Notes: generated by a model from the sequence alone, not told the origin. DNA of 64,000 nucleotides from DASXUG01 sp036504995 (GCA_036504995.1 DASXUG010000015.1:124001-188000), one strand, 5' to 3'. Numbered from the stretch's first letter, positions 18,373-27,374 are shown. Made by a program: numbers and translations.

Positions 18373-19810
18373 TTTTCTTGGTAGTGTCCTTTGTAGCATC
18401 TAAGGGTAGTTGCACTCTAAAGTGCGCCCCAGCATTTGTAGGTATTAAGCTTAACATACCGCCATGTGCCTCGACATATTCTTTTGCAATAGATAGCCCT
18501 AATCCGCTACCACTCACTAAGCCATCATGCACGCGCTGTCCTCGATAAAACGGGTCAAATAGTTTCGCATGATCTGCAGTGGGAATGCCATGCCCATTGT
18601 CTTGCACTTTAATCACCGCATGATCTCTTCTTAGATAAATGCGTAAATTAATCATACCTGCTTGAGGCGTATATTTAACTGCATTTGAGATCAGGTTGTC
18701 GATAATGGTATGCACTTTTTCTTGGTCGCAGATGATGCTGACATCCTCAAATGCTGACACAACTCTAATGTTTTTGCTTTCAATCGATAGGGCGTAGTGT
18801 TTCAATACATTCTGCATAACATCAGATAACAACAGCTTATTTAGTTTGAGCTCTGGTTTTTTAAATTGCACCGCCGTGTAGTGCAATAAGTTCTCAATCA
18901 TTTTTTGTAGTCGGAGACTGCTTTCTCGTAAAATTTGCGTAATTTCTTTTTGTTGCGGCGTTAGGGTTCCGCCGACTTCATCGCTTAGTAATTCACTAGC
19001 CTCTCGGATGGCTGTTAGTGGGGTTTTGAGCTCGTGGGAGACATGACGTAGAAATCGTTGCTTTTCCTGTTCAACGTGCTGTAATTGGCTACGTAACCAA
19101 TCCAGACGCTCACCCAGAATGCGCATGTCATTGGGCCCCTCAATACTAATGGAATCTTCATAATGACCCTCACCTAAATGCTTAATCGCCGCGTCCATAC
19201 GGCGTATAGGTTGTGCTACCAGGTAAGTAATGACTAGCGCAACGACTAAGCCAACAGGTAATAATGTGAGTGACTGCCAAAACAAAATATATTGCGTGCG
19301 CTCTGCCATTTTGGAAAGTGCGGTTGATTCCCGATCAATCAGCAAGTTATTGTCTGAAAGTATGCCTTGTGCCTGCTCGGAAAGATTGGCAAATTGTGTC
19401 GTGATGGTTTCTGGGAGTGTTTCTTCATCTTTTTTAAGGTGAATTTCATTGAAAAGTGCAACCTCATCTACGCCCATTTTTTTTAGCTGTAGAGATTGCT
19501 CTTTGGTAATGGGTAGTCGCTCTAGTTCTTGTAAGTGGAGTAAAAATTTGTTGTGGGTAATGGTGAAGTTATCTAAAAAGCTATCATCATGCAGTACAAA
19601 ATATTGTCGGGCACTGCGTTCCATTTGGCTGAGCTGTTCGACCAATACTCTGCTAGAGCGAGTGGCTTGTACAGCACGTGCTACAGTATTTCTACTTTGC
19701 TCTGCCAGGCGGTCCACATGAATAGAAGCGTTCGCAAACGCGAATATTAATGGCAGTATGGCAAGTGCAAACCCTAATAGCAATAGCTTTAGAAACGATT
19801 TTGGATACAT
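18350..19810 (-). CDS. qseE: Sensor histidine kinase, QseE/GlrK-like
   Basis: Membrane sensor kinase of 486 residues. First membrane segment about 9-29, periplasmic four-helix-type sensor to about 172, second membrane segment about 174-196, HAMP (PIRRMDAAIKHLGEGHYED), H-box FLRHVSHELKTPLTAIREA with phospho-His259, N-box LISNAVKYTP and G-boxes DNGHGIP and GSGLGLSIAKEYVEAHGG. All catalytic motifs are intact. The cluster kinase, lipoprotein, sigma-54 regulator is the order of glrK-yfhG-glrR. The kinase gene is divergent from folA, with 76 bp between that must hold both promoters. Confidence 0.88.
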   Translation of the reverse strand: MYPKSFLKLLLLGFALAILPLIFAFANASIHVDRLAEQSRNTVARAVQATRSSRVLVEQLSQMERSARQYFVLHDDSFLDNFTITHNKFLLHLQELERLPITKEQSLQLKKMGVDEVALFNEIHLKKDEETLPETITTQFANLSEQAQGILSDNNLLIDRESTALSKMAERTQYILFWQSLTLLPVGLVVALVITYLVAQPIRRMDAAIKHLGEGHYEDSISIEGPNDMRILGERLDWLRSQLQHVEQEKQRFLRHVSHELKTPLTAIREASELLSDEVGGTLTPQQKEITQILRESSLRLQKMIENLLHYTAVQFKKPELKLNKLLLSDVMQNVLKHYALSIESKNIRVVSAFEDVSIICDQEKVHTIIDNLISNAVKYTPQAGMINLRIYLRRDHAVIKVQDNGHGIPTADHAKLFDPFYRGQRVHDGLVSGSGLGLSIAKEYVEAHGGMLSLIPTNAGAHFRVQLPLDATKDTTKKNEVAKNK

Positions 19811-19886
19811 AAGAAGTTTACTCTTTTACGAAAGCATTTATTCCACAAAGTGCATTGAGCACTAAAATGCTTAGTATAATACGGCT

Positions 19887-20375
19887 ATGACTTCATTATC
19901 TCTTATTGTCGCGATAGCGCAAAATAACGTTATCGGCATTAACAACACATTACCTTGGCATCTACCTGAGGATTTAAAGCGATTTCGGGCTTTAACCATA
20001 GGGCATCATATCATTATGGGGCGTAAAACTTATGAGTCTCTAGGGCGCTTATTGCCTGGCAGAACCACTGTCATTGTGACGCGCAACTTAGGCTACTCGG
20101 TAGAGGGTGCAATTGTTGTGCATTCATTGGATGAAGCGATAGAAGCCTGCGGTAATGATAGTGAGGCTTTTCTTATTGGTGGTGCCGAGCTTTATCGACA
20201 AGGGTTGCAGTATGCGCATAAGCTCTATATTACCGAAATTGATTTGGATGTGGCTGGCGATGCTTTCTTCCCTGTTTGGGATGATCAAACATGGCGAGAA
20301 GAGTCTCGTGAGCATCATGCTAGTGTGAATGGTTTAGCTTATAGCTATGTAACTTATACAAAAGTAATTTGTTAA
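19887..20375 (+). CDS. folA: Dihydrofolate reductase
   Basis: NADPH-dependent reduction of dihydrofolate to tetrahydrofolate. The 162-residue protein has IVAIAQNNVIGINNTLPWHLPEDLKRF split over the start region, the conserved Asp/Glu-position in LPEDLKRF, GRKTYESLGR and the GGAELYRQ motif. Length is standard. It is the counterpart of thyA upstream in the window but not in its operon. The gene ends inside a 26-bp palindrome that probably terminates transcription. Confidence 0.96.
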   Translation: MTSLSLIVAIAQNNVIGINNTLPWHLPEDLKRFRALTIGHHIIMGRKTYESLGRLLPGRTTVIVTRNLGYSVEGAIVVHSLDEAIEACGNDSEAFLIGGAELYRQGLQYAHKLYITEIDLDVAGDAFFPVWDDQTWREESREHHASVNGLAYSYVTYTKVIC

Positions 20376-20394
20376 CTGCAGATGCAGTTAACAA
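20369..20394. terminator. 26-bp palindrome over the folA stop codon
   Basis: Perfect inverted repeat TTGTTAACTGCA (20369-20380) / TGCAGTTAACAA (20383-20394) with a 2-bp centre. It includes the folA TAA and lies between convergent genes. The following AATTATTAGCTTATTT is T-rich but not a clean run, so terminator function is probable rather than sure. Confidence 0.55.
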
Positions 20395-20406
20395 TTATTA
20401 GCTTAT

Positions 20407-21519
20407 TTAAGGGTTGGTTTTATAGACGTTAAGCTTATTAGGTGTGTTCGTCAGATTGAACATGTCTGCGCTGATGCCCATGTCTTCCCGATAGGGGTGA
20501 TAGCTTTTTTTGTATAGCGCCGTGATTTTCTTAACGTAATTTTGTGTTTCTGGGTATGGCGGTATGCCCTTGTATTTTTCCACAGTCATTTCACCTGAGT
20601 TGTAAGCCGCTGCTACCAATGAAACATCCCCCTTAAAATAGGCCAGCAACCATTGTAAATATGCTAGGCCACCCTTGATATTATCTTCAGGGTTGTAAGC
20701 ATCTTTGACTTTAAAGCGCGTTGCTGTTTCTGGGATTAACTGCATCAAACCTTGTGCGTTTTTAGGCGAGGTGGCTTGCGGATTGAAGCCAGATTCCACT
20801 GCAATAAACGCCATGGCTAGGTCGGTTTCGATTTTGTAGTTTGGCGCAATTTTATTCACTAGTTTAAAGATCGGTCCTTTGGCATAAAAGGGAGTTGATT
20901 CAACTTCTGGTGTAACCGCTTGAGGTGTGGCTACCGCAACTGCGGGTGGTGGATCTGGCAACATACACTTGGGTAATTCGGCCAGGTTTGGGTTTCCAGC
21001 ACTAGCAATAACCGCCTCTCTTGCACTGGTATGGTTTTGCTTTGCAGCTTTGCTATAAAACATTACGGCAATATTGTCGTCTTTTGGCACGCCGCGTCCA
21101 TTAGCGTACAGCCAGCCCATCGCATATTGTGCATTTGCATCGCCATCACGCGCCGCACGGCAGTAGACGGCTGCTGCCTCTGCATAATCATGCACCCCTT
21201 GGGCACTTTTGCCTTTAAAGGCCAGATTAACTAGTAATGCGTACGGGTTTTTTAGTGAACTTTTAGCAAGTGAGTTTTCCACTGCGCTTGGCTGAGGATT
21301 GCTTTGTGCTTGATTAGGGCTGCTATTATTCTCTGTAGCGTTTGATTTGTTGCTGACAGTATCAATTTGTGTTGGTTGCGCTGACGAAATTTCGTCTGTA
21401 TGCTGATTAGTTGACAGATAGGGTGAGTCATCAGCATGTGCGGAGTTGCTCAAATTTAAGCACAAAAATGCCATTAAATACTTGAATAAAATATATTTTA
21501 TTTCAAATTTTAAGTGCAA
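20407..21519 (-). CDS. Lytic transglycosylase with Sel1 repeats
   Basis: A 370-residue exported protein: signal peptide (about residues 1-29, ending SAHA), a Ser/Asn/Gln-rich linker, two Sel1-like repeats (about 105-170, DYAEAAAVYCRAARDGDANA then AQYAMGWLYANGRGVPKDD), and a C-terminal SLT family domain (about 220-335) with the catalytic glutamate in AFIAVESGFNP, QGLMQLIPETA and AAYNSGE. It would cleave peptidoglycan glycan strands in the periplasm. The pairing of Sel1 repeats with an SLT domain suggests a protein-recruiting cell-wall enzyme. Domain calls are firm, physiological role inferred. Confidence 0.85.
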   Translation of the reverse strand: MHLKFEIKYILFKYLMAFLCLNLSNSAHADDSPYLSTNQHTDEISSAQPTQIDTVSNKSNATENNSSPNQAQSNPQPSAVENSLAKSSLKNPYALLVNLAFKGKSAQGVHDYAEAAAVYCRAARDGDANAQYAMGWLYANGRGVPKDDNIAVMFYSKAAKQNHTSAREAVIASAGNPNLAELPKCMLPDPPPAVAVATPQAVTPEVESTPFYAKGPIFKLVNKIAPNYKIETDLAMAFIAVESGFNPQATSPKNAQGLMQLIPETATRFKVKDAYNPEDNIKGGLAYLQWLLAYFKGDVSLVAAAYNSGEMTVEKYKGIPPYPETQNYVKKITALYKKSYHPYREDMGISADMFNLTNTPNKLNVYKTNP

Positions 21520-21770
21520 AATTATTCTCCCGATTTTAAATATACAGCTATAGCAATTGCTAGATGCAATTTTTGTGCTAACAGGTAATTACAATGCAAC
21601 TTATTATTCTTTTTGTAACAAGTCCTTAATTACCTTCTGAGTTTTGGTACATTCACCAATTTAAAGTTATATCGTCAAAATATATGCAAAATTTAGTGTA
21701 ACTCACATTAAGCTTATGGTTTTGAATAAATTGCCTAACAGCGCTAATTCTAAATTCGGCCCCAATGGCA

Positions 21771-21796
21771 AAAAAGCCCCGCTAAGCGAGGCTTTT
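21771..21796 (-). terminator. Terminator of the PEP-CTERM gene
   Basis: Stem GCCCCGC (21776-21782) / GCGAGGC (21786-21792) with one mismatch and a TAA loop, preceded on the plus strand by six A, giving a T-run after the stem on the minus strand. Confidence 0.75.
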
Positions 21797-21814
21797 AGTT
21801 TATTGCCGAATAAA

Positions 21815-22417
21815 TTAAATTTGGCGGCGGCGAGCAGCCAAGCCTACCAAGCCTAAGCCAGCCAACATCATTGCATAAATATCGTTTTCTGGTACCGATG
21901 ATGCAGGAACACCAACTACAACTGGTGGTTTTGTGAAATCAATTTGCTCTTCTAAGACAAACCAAGCCGTACCACCGTCAGTTAACCCTGGGAACAAAAC
22001 ATCCCCCACGTAAACACTGGTTGTTTTAAATGTAACTGTACCAATTTGTTTGTTTTTAGCATCTGAGTAGTAGCCAAAATAGGTGTCACCTGGTCCAGAG
22101 CCTGGGTTTGGCACTGTGCTCATACCATCCCCATCGAAACCAAAAATATCTAAAGAGCCACCATTCAATGTAAAGCTATCTAAAGTCTTGCCAGAGTTAT
22201 TAACAACGCCTACTAGTGTATCTTCGATACCATCGGTAGATTGAATGCTAGAATTTGTTGTTGTAGTGACTGAACCATCTCCGTTGAATGTGTATACTAC
22301 CGCACAAGATGTTGCTGCACCGACAACGGGGCAGTTGCCAATGGTTGCCGCTTGAGCGTTAAACGTGATGAATGAAGAAGCTAATAATACTGCTAATGCA
22401 AATGAAGTTTTTTTCAT
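21815..22417 (-). CDS. PEP-CTERM sorted exported protein
   Basis: A 200-residue secreted protein with a signal peptide (cut after AQAA, about residue 24) and a C-terminal PEP-CTERM tail: VPENDIYAMMLAGLGLVGLAARRRQ, i.e. a VPEN-type recognition motif, a hydrophobic helix and a basic end, the signal handled by exosortase EpsH-type systems. The body is Thr/Gly/Val rich with two Cys near the N-terminus (GNCPVVGAATSC) and looks beta-structured. No exosortase or exopolysaccharide genes are in the window. Its specific function is unknown. Confidence 0.85.
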   Translation of the reverse strand: MKKTSFALAVLLASSFITFNAQAATIGNCPVVGAATSCAVVYTFNGDGSVTTTTNSSIQSTDGIEDTLVGVVNNSGKTLDSFTLNGGSLDIFGFDGDGMSTVPNPGSGPGDTYFGYYSDAKNKQIGTVTFKTTSVYVGDVLFPGLTDGGTAWFVLEEQIDFTKPPVVVGVPASSVPENDIYAMMLAGLGLVGLAARRRQI

Positions 22418-22608
22418 GATTTTGTTTCCCCCAGATTAATATAAAAAAATTAACACAGCATTTGAAAACCACAGCACTCATCTATATGTTGAGTGTGGGA
22501 TCTACTGCCAGCTAATGCCAGTGGTAATTCAAGAATCGCACCAATAACTATGGAGCTTTTTAAAGAATCCATAAGTGCTGATTGGTATTTTATTAGCATT
22601 TAAGGCTA

Positions 22609-22641
22609 AATCAATAGTCCGTTCGGACTATTGATTTTTTT
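22609..22641 (+). terminator. Strong plus-strand terminator without an upstream gene
   Basis: Perfect 12-bp stem AATCAATAGTCC (22609-22620) / GGACTATTGATT (22625-22636), 4-nt loop and a T-run to 22641. The plus-strand region 22418-22608 before it has no convincing gene; on the minus strand the T-tract is weak, although it could still help end the decarboxylase transcript. Confidence 0.7.
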
Positions 22642-22686
22642 ATATTGAGGTGTAAGTGTGATTGTTGGGGGTGTGTGATTGGATTA

Positions 22687-24927
22687 TTAATGTTTCACGC
22701 AGTCCACAAAGTAGCTAGCTTTACCATCTACTAGCTCTTTTACTAGGCCGTGTACGTCGGTTTCAAAGCCTGGAAACTTCTCATTGAAGGTGCGAGCAAA
22801 CTTCAAGTAGTTAATAATCACTTTGTTAAATTGCTCGCCTGGGATTAGCAATGGAATGCCAGGTGGGTAGGGCGTGAGCAATACTGCTGTGATGCGGCCT
22901 TCAAGTTCGTCAATCGGCACGCGGTCAATTTCGCGATGCGCCATTTTTGCAAAGGCATCGGTAGGTTTCATTGCAGGTACCATGTCTGATAGGTACATTT
23001 CAGTGGTTAAGCGTGCAACATCATTGGTTTTGTAAACTTCATGGATTTGCGTGCATAGGTCGCGTAAACCCATACGCTCATAGCGCGCATGTTTTTGTGC
23101 AAACTCGGGCAATACTTTCCACAATGGCTGATTTTTATCGTAGTCATCTTTGAATTGTTGCAAGGCCGCCACCATGGTGTTCCAGCGACCCTTTGTGATG
23201 CCGATGGTAAACATAATAAAGAATGAATAGAGGCCTGTTTTTTCTACAATCACGCCATGCTCAGCCAGATATTTGGTGACAATCGCGGCTGGAATGCCAA
23301 ACTCGTCAGAGAAGTCTCCATCAATATCTAAGCCAGGGGTGATGATGGTAGCTTTGATCGGGTCTAGCATGTTAAAGCCTTCGGCTAAGTTGCCAAAGCC
23401 ATGCCAAGCTTCACCTGCCTTGAGCATCCAAGAAGCACGCTCTTCGATGCCTTCTTCGGTTAAGTCATTTGGCCCCCACACTTTAAACCACCAGTCTGCA
23501 CCCCATTCCTCATCTACTTTGCGCATGGCACGGCGGAAATCAAGGGCTTCTTTAATGGATTCTTCCACTAGAACAGTGCCGCCTGGGGCTTCCATCATGG
23601 CGGCAGCTACGTCACAGCTGGCAATGATTGAGTATTGCGGGCTGGTGGACGTGTGCATTAAATAAGCTTCATTAAATACGTCACGGTCTAGTTGATTATT
23701 TTGTGCATCTTGCACCAAAATTTGTGAGGCTTGGCTTAAACCAGCGAGTAATTTGTGCGTGGATTGTGTCGAGAACACCATAGACTCTTTGCAACGCGGA
23801 CGATCTGCGCCAATCGCGTGATAATCGCCATAAAAGTCGTGGAAGGTTGCGTGTGGCAGCCATGCTTCATCAAAGTGCAGGGTGTCGATTTTTCCATCGA
23901 GCATTTCTTTAATTTCTTCTACGTTGTATAACACGCCATCGTAAGTAGATTGGGTGATTGTGAGTACGCGCGGTTTAGCATTTTTATCGCTAGCAAATGG
24001 ATTACGTGCAATTTTTTTCTGTATATTTTCCCAGGTAAATTCGCTTTTTGGTATCGGGCCGATAATGCCGAAGTGATTACGAGTCGGCATTAAGAACACA
24101 GGCACAGCGCCTGTCATGATGATGGCATGTAAGACAGATTTGTGGCAGTTGCGGTCAACCACGACAATATCACCAGGGGCAACGGTCGAGTTCCATACAA
24201 TTTTGTTGGAAGTTGAAGTGCCATTGGTGACAAAATACAAGTGGTCGCAGTTGTAAATGCGAGCGGCATTACGCTCTGATGCTGCGATGGGCCCTGTGTG
24301 ATCTAATAATTGACCTAGTTCATCCACCGCGTTACACACGTCCGCGCGCAGCATATTTTCACCGAAAAATTGATGAAACATTTGCCCTACTGGTGACTTT
24401 AAGAATGCTACGCCACCTGAGTGACCTGGACAGTGCCATGAGTACGAGCCATCTGCCGCGTAGTGGGTGAGTGCTTTGAAAAATGGTGGTGGTAGGCTAT
24501 CTAAGTAAGCTTTGGCTTCACGGATAATGAGACGTGCTACAAATTCTGGCGTGTCTTCATTCATGTGAATAAAGCCATGCAGTTCGCGTAATACGTCGTT
24601 AGGAATATGACGTGAAGTGCGAGTTTCGCCATGCAAGAAGATTGGAATCTCTTCATTGCGATAACGAATTTCGCGCACAAAAGTGCGTAGTTGTTCAATG
24701 GCCTCGGGTTTCTCTTCGACGATTTCTTCGTCATCAATCGACAAAATAAAAGCAGAAGCACGACTTTGCTGCTGCGCAAAAGAGGTGAGATCGCCATAGC
24801 TGGTTACGCCCAAGACCTCTGTGCCTTCAGTTTCAATGGCTTTAGCGAGTACGCGTATGCCTAAGCCTGAAGAGTTTTCAGAGCGAAAATCTTCATCAAT
24901 AATCACAACAGGAAAGCGGAACTTCAT
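22687..24927 (-). CDS. Orn/Lys/Arg decarboxylase (fold-type I)
   Basis: PLP enzyme of the prokaryotic ornithine/lysine/arginine decarboxylase family, 746 residues. N-terminal wing domain resembling a response-regulator fold (FPVVIIDEDFRSENSSGL), large PLP domain with the HCPGHSGG motif (about 165-172), the STQSTHKLLAG motif carrying the PLP lysine (about residue 390), and a C-terminal domain containing PYPPGIP. It would produce a polyamine or diamine from a basic amino acid. The substrate cannot be fixed from sequence by eye; betaproteobacterial members next to dcd are usually labelled arginine or lysine decarboxylase. Confidence 0.85.
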   Translation of the reverse strand: MKFRFPVVIIDEDFRSENSSGLGIRVLAKAIETEGTEVLGVTSYGDLTSFAQQQSRASAFILSIDDEEIVEEKPEAIEQLRTFVREIRYRNEEIPIFLHGETRTSRHIPNDVLRELHGFIHMNEDTPEFVARLIIREAKAYLDSLPPPFFKALTHYAADGSYSWHCPGHSGGVAFLKSPVGQMFHQFFGENMLRADVCNAVDELGQLLDHTGPIAASERNAARIYNCDHLYFVTNGTSTSNKIVWNSTVAPGDIVVVDRNCHKSVLHAIIMTGAVPVFLMPTRNHFGIIGPIPKSEFTWENIQKKIARNPFASDKNAKPRVLTITQSTYDGVLYNVEEIKEMLDGKIDTLHFDEAWLPHATFHDFYGDYHAIGADRPRCKESMVFSTQSTHKLLAGLSQASQILVQDAQNNQLDRDVFNEAYLMHTSTSPQYSIIASCDVAAAMMEAPGGTVLVEESIKEALDFRRAMRKVDEEWGADWWFKVWGPNDLTEEGIEERASWMLKAGEAWHGFGNLAEGFNMLDPIKATIITPGLDIDGDFSDEFGIPAAIVTKYLAEHGVIVEKTGLYSFFIMFTIGITKGRWNTMVAALQQFKDDYDKNQPLWKVLPEFAQKHARYERMGLRDLCTQIHEVYKTNDVARLTTEMYLSDMVPAMKPTDAFAKMAHREIDRVPIDELEGRITAVLLTPYPPGIPLLIPGEQFNKVIINYLKFARTFNEKFPGFETDVHGLVKELVDGKASYFVDCVKH

Positions 24928-25030
24928 AGTATTGAATCCTTTACCACAGAGATACGGCGGTGCAGAGAATCAATGGGGTTGAAGCTCTGTGCCGCTGTAG
25001 TGAAATCATTTGATATAAGTAATATTGATA

Positions 25031-25606
25031 TTAAATCTTGGGCAGTGTGACACCAACTTGACCTTGGTATTTTCCGCCACGGTCTTTGTAGCTGGTTTCG
25101 CAGACATCATCTTCATCTGCCTCGAAGAAGAGTACTTGCGCGCAGCCCTCATTTGCATAAATTTTGGCAGGCAGCGGGGTAGTATTGCTGAACTCTAATG
25201 TGACATAGCCTTCCCACTCAGGTTCAAACGGTGTCACATTGACAATAATGCCGCACCGAGCATAGGTGGATTTGCCTAAACATACCGTTAACACATTGCG
25301 CGGAATACGAAAATATTCAACTGTACGTGCCAATGCAAAAGAGTTGGGTGGAATAATGCAGTAATCTGCGTTCACTTCTACGAATGAATTTTGGTCGAAA
25401 TTTTTAGGATCAACAATGGTGCTGTTGATGTTAGTAAACAGCTTAAATTCTTTAGAGCATCGAATATCATAACCATAGCTAGACGTGCCATAGGACACCA
25501 TGCGTTGGCCTTCTGCGTTCATTTTAACTTGTTGCGGCTCAAACGGCTCAATCATGCCGTGTTGTTCCGCCATTTTGCGTATCCATTTGTCTGATTTGAT
25601 GCTCAT
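25031..25606 (-). CDS. dcd: dCTP deaminase
   Basis: Deaminates dCTP to dUTP, feeding dTMP synthesis through dUTPase and ThyA. The 191-residue product has GTSSYGYDIRCS, the AxRxG-type segment (KSTYARCGIIVNVTPFEPEWEGYVTLEFSNTT region, here given in part) and the C-terminal YKDRGGKYQGQVGVTLP end. These fit the trimeric Dcd family; length is standard. It lies 103 bp upstream of the decarboxylase gene on the same strand. Confidence 0.95.
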   Translation of the reverse strand: MSIKSDKWIRKMAEQHGMIEPFEPQQVKMNAEGQRMVSYGTSSYGYDIRCSKEFKLFTNINSTIVDPKNFDQNSFVEVNADYCIIPPNSFALARTVEYFRIPRNVLTVCLGKSTYARCGIIVNVTPFEPEWEGYVTLEFSNTTPLPAKIYANEGCAQVLFFEADEDDVCETSYKDRGGKYQGQVGVTLPKI

Positions 25607-25692
25607 AATTATTCAACGTTTAAGAGGTGAAAAGTGACACGCATTATAAGGCTTAAATACAGAAAATAAACGAATTTAAACTGCTTTGGACG

Positions 25693-25737
25693 AAAAAAAT
25701 CCTCATTTCAACATGCGTCAAAATGAGGATTTTTAGG
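25693..25737. terminator. Bidirectional-looking terminator after zwf
   Basis: Perfect 14-bp stem AAAAATCCTCATTT (25695-25708) / AAATGAGGATTTTT (25721-25734), loop 12 nt. A-rich on the left and T-rich on the right, so it can end transcription of zwf on the minus strand. Confidence 0.88.
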
Positions 25738-25748
25738 GTTGCGGCTAA

Positions 25749-27227
25749 TTAGTGTTTGTCGCCGCCCAGTTCAATGCTGTAGCGCCAAAATTGGTCTTCG
25801 CTTTCAAAGATCACTTTTGATTCTGCAGGATCGCTAGAGCCAGCAGGATATTGACAGACTGGGGCCTTGTTAGCGGCCCATGCTTTAACCACTGGGTCTA
25901 CCAAGCGCCATTGCGCTTCTACTTCACTAATATGTAGGTACAGTGAATTGTCACCTTCCATTAGGTTTAGTAATAAAGCCTCGTAAGCGTCAACGGTTTC
26001 GTCGCCTTCTTGGCGGTTAGCCGCATCCAGTTGAATGGTTCTGGTTTTAATATCTAAGCCAGGAATTTTAGATTGAATTTCGAGCTTAATGCACTCACGT
26101 GGTTGTACGCCTAAAATCAACCAGTTTTGGTCTTGGCCATTGATTTGCATCGGCGCTTTCTTGAAGCGAATCGAAATGCGAGTATCAGCTTCGTGTAAAC
26201 GTTTTGCGGTGCGGATGTAGAAAGGCACCCCTTCCCAGCGTGGACTGTCGACGAATAGTTTTAACGCAGCATAGGTTTCAACAACGCTGGAGTTGTCCCC
26301 TAACTCTTCTAAATAGCCAGGGACTTTTTCACCATTAATTTCACCAGAGGCATATTGCGCACGGAAGGCAAACTTCTCAAGCTGGTCAACTGGGATAGGG
26401 CGAATGGCTTCTAATACCTTAATTTTTTCAGCACGCACAGCATCTGGGCTAAGATCTTTAGGTAACTCCATGGCCGTTAAAGCCATGGTTTGTAGGATGT
26501 GACTTTGAATCATATCGCGTAATGCGCCTGTACTGTCGTAAAACTGGGTACGCTCACCCACGCCTAAAAATTCGGTGTTGGTAATTTGCACATGGTCGAT
26601 ATAGTCTTTGTTCCAAATCGGCTCAAGGATTGCATTGGCAAAGCGTTGCAACATAATGTTTTGCAGGGCCGATTTACCTAAATAATGGTCGATACGGTAA
26701 ATTTGGCTCTCTTTTAGGTGTTTGGTAATAGAGGCTTGTAATGCTTGCGCAGAAGGCAAGTCTGTGCCAAATGGCTTCTCAATGACCACGCGGCGCCAGT
26801 ATTTATCTTCTTGTGTTAGGCCCACTGCCGCTAGCTGATCTACCACGGGTGCGAAATCGACAGGGCGCACGGATAAAAAGTACGCCAAGTTTTGCGGGAA
26901 CACCTTTTCATCACTCAATGTGGCTTTGAGTTTTTTAAACGCATCTGGGTCAGTTGGTGGGTTTGCGTGGTAGTGATTACGCGCGATAAATCGCTCAAAT
27001 ACTTTTTGGTCATAGCCTTTTTTGAATTTGGCGTCGAGCATGCCTTTGATGTCCGCGAGCCAATCTTCACGGCTGACTTCGCTGCGGCCAACGGATAAAA
27101 TCGCCATGTGCTCTGGTAATCTGCCTAGTGAGTCTAGGCGAAATAGACCTGGCATCAATTTCACACGCGAGAGATTTCCACTAGCGCCAAATAAAACAAG
27201 GGTACATGGGTCGATTTGTTTGCTCAT
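25749..27227 (-). CDS. zwf: Glucose-6-phosphate 1-dehydrogenase
   Basis: Oxidises glucose-6-phosphate to 6-phosphogluconolactone with NAD(P)+. The 492-residue enzyme shows FGASGNLSRVKLMPGL (coenzyme fingerprint, slightly unusual with Ser-Arg-Val), EKPFGTDLPSAQAL and the active-site RIDHYLGKSALQNI (about 177-190). In RuMP-pathway methylotrophs Zwf, Pgl and Gnd together oxidise formaldehyde-derived hexose phosphate. It is preceded on the same strand by gnd across a structured 186-bp spacer, so the two may share a transcript. Confidence 0.96.
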   Translation of the reverse strand: MSKQIDPCTLVLFGASGNLSRVKLMPGLFRLDSLGRLPEHMAILSVGRSEVSREDWLADIKGMLDAKFKKGYDQKVFERFIARNHYHANPPTDPDAFKKLKATLSDEKVFPQNLAYFLSVRPVDFAPVVDQLAAVGLTQEDKYWRRVVIEKPFGTDLPSAQALQASITKHLKESQIYRIDHYLGKSALQNIMLQRFANAILEPIWNKDYIDHVQITNTEFLGVGERTQFYDSTGALRDMIQSHILQTMALTAMELPKDLSPDAVRAEKIKVLEAIRPIPVDQLEKFAFRAQYASGEINGEKVPGYLEELGDNSSVVETYAALKLFVDSPRWEGVPFYIRTAKRLHEADTRISIRFKKAPMQINGQDQNWLILGVQPRECIKLEIQSKIPGLDIKTRTIQLDAANRQEGDETVDAYEALLLNLMEGDNSLYLHISEVEAQWRLVDPVVKAWAANKAPVCQYPAGSSDPAESKVIFESEDQFWRYSIELGGDKH

Positions 27228-27283
27228 TACTTTGCTTTCAAGTTTAAATAATCAAATAGTATAAAAGTTGTATCTGGTTTTTT

Positions 27284-27350
27284 ATATGTAATAGATTGCG
27301 CCACTTCTATTTGGAGTGACGCAGGTGATGAAGCGCAATCTATTGCATAT
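27284..27350. repeat. 67-bp palindromic element between gnd and zwf
   Basis: Arms ATATGTAATAGATTGCGC (27284-27301) and GCGCAATCTATTGCATAT (27333-27350) are complementary over 18 positions with one G-T wobble; the 31-nt centre holds a smaller hairpin (CACTTC / GGAGTG). No T-run follows on either strand, so it is not a standard terminator. It may be a dispersed palindromic repeat or an mRNA processing or stability element. Confidence 0.7.
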
Positions 27351-27374
27351 TGACGGTGTGATTTTTGGTGATAG

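Noticed and set aside
22480..22510. TGGCATTAGCTGGCA on the minus strand before the PEP-CTERM gene, as a sigma-54 promoter
   Set aside because: Spacing between the GG and GC pairs is one base too short and the bases flanking them do not fit the consensus.
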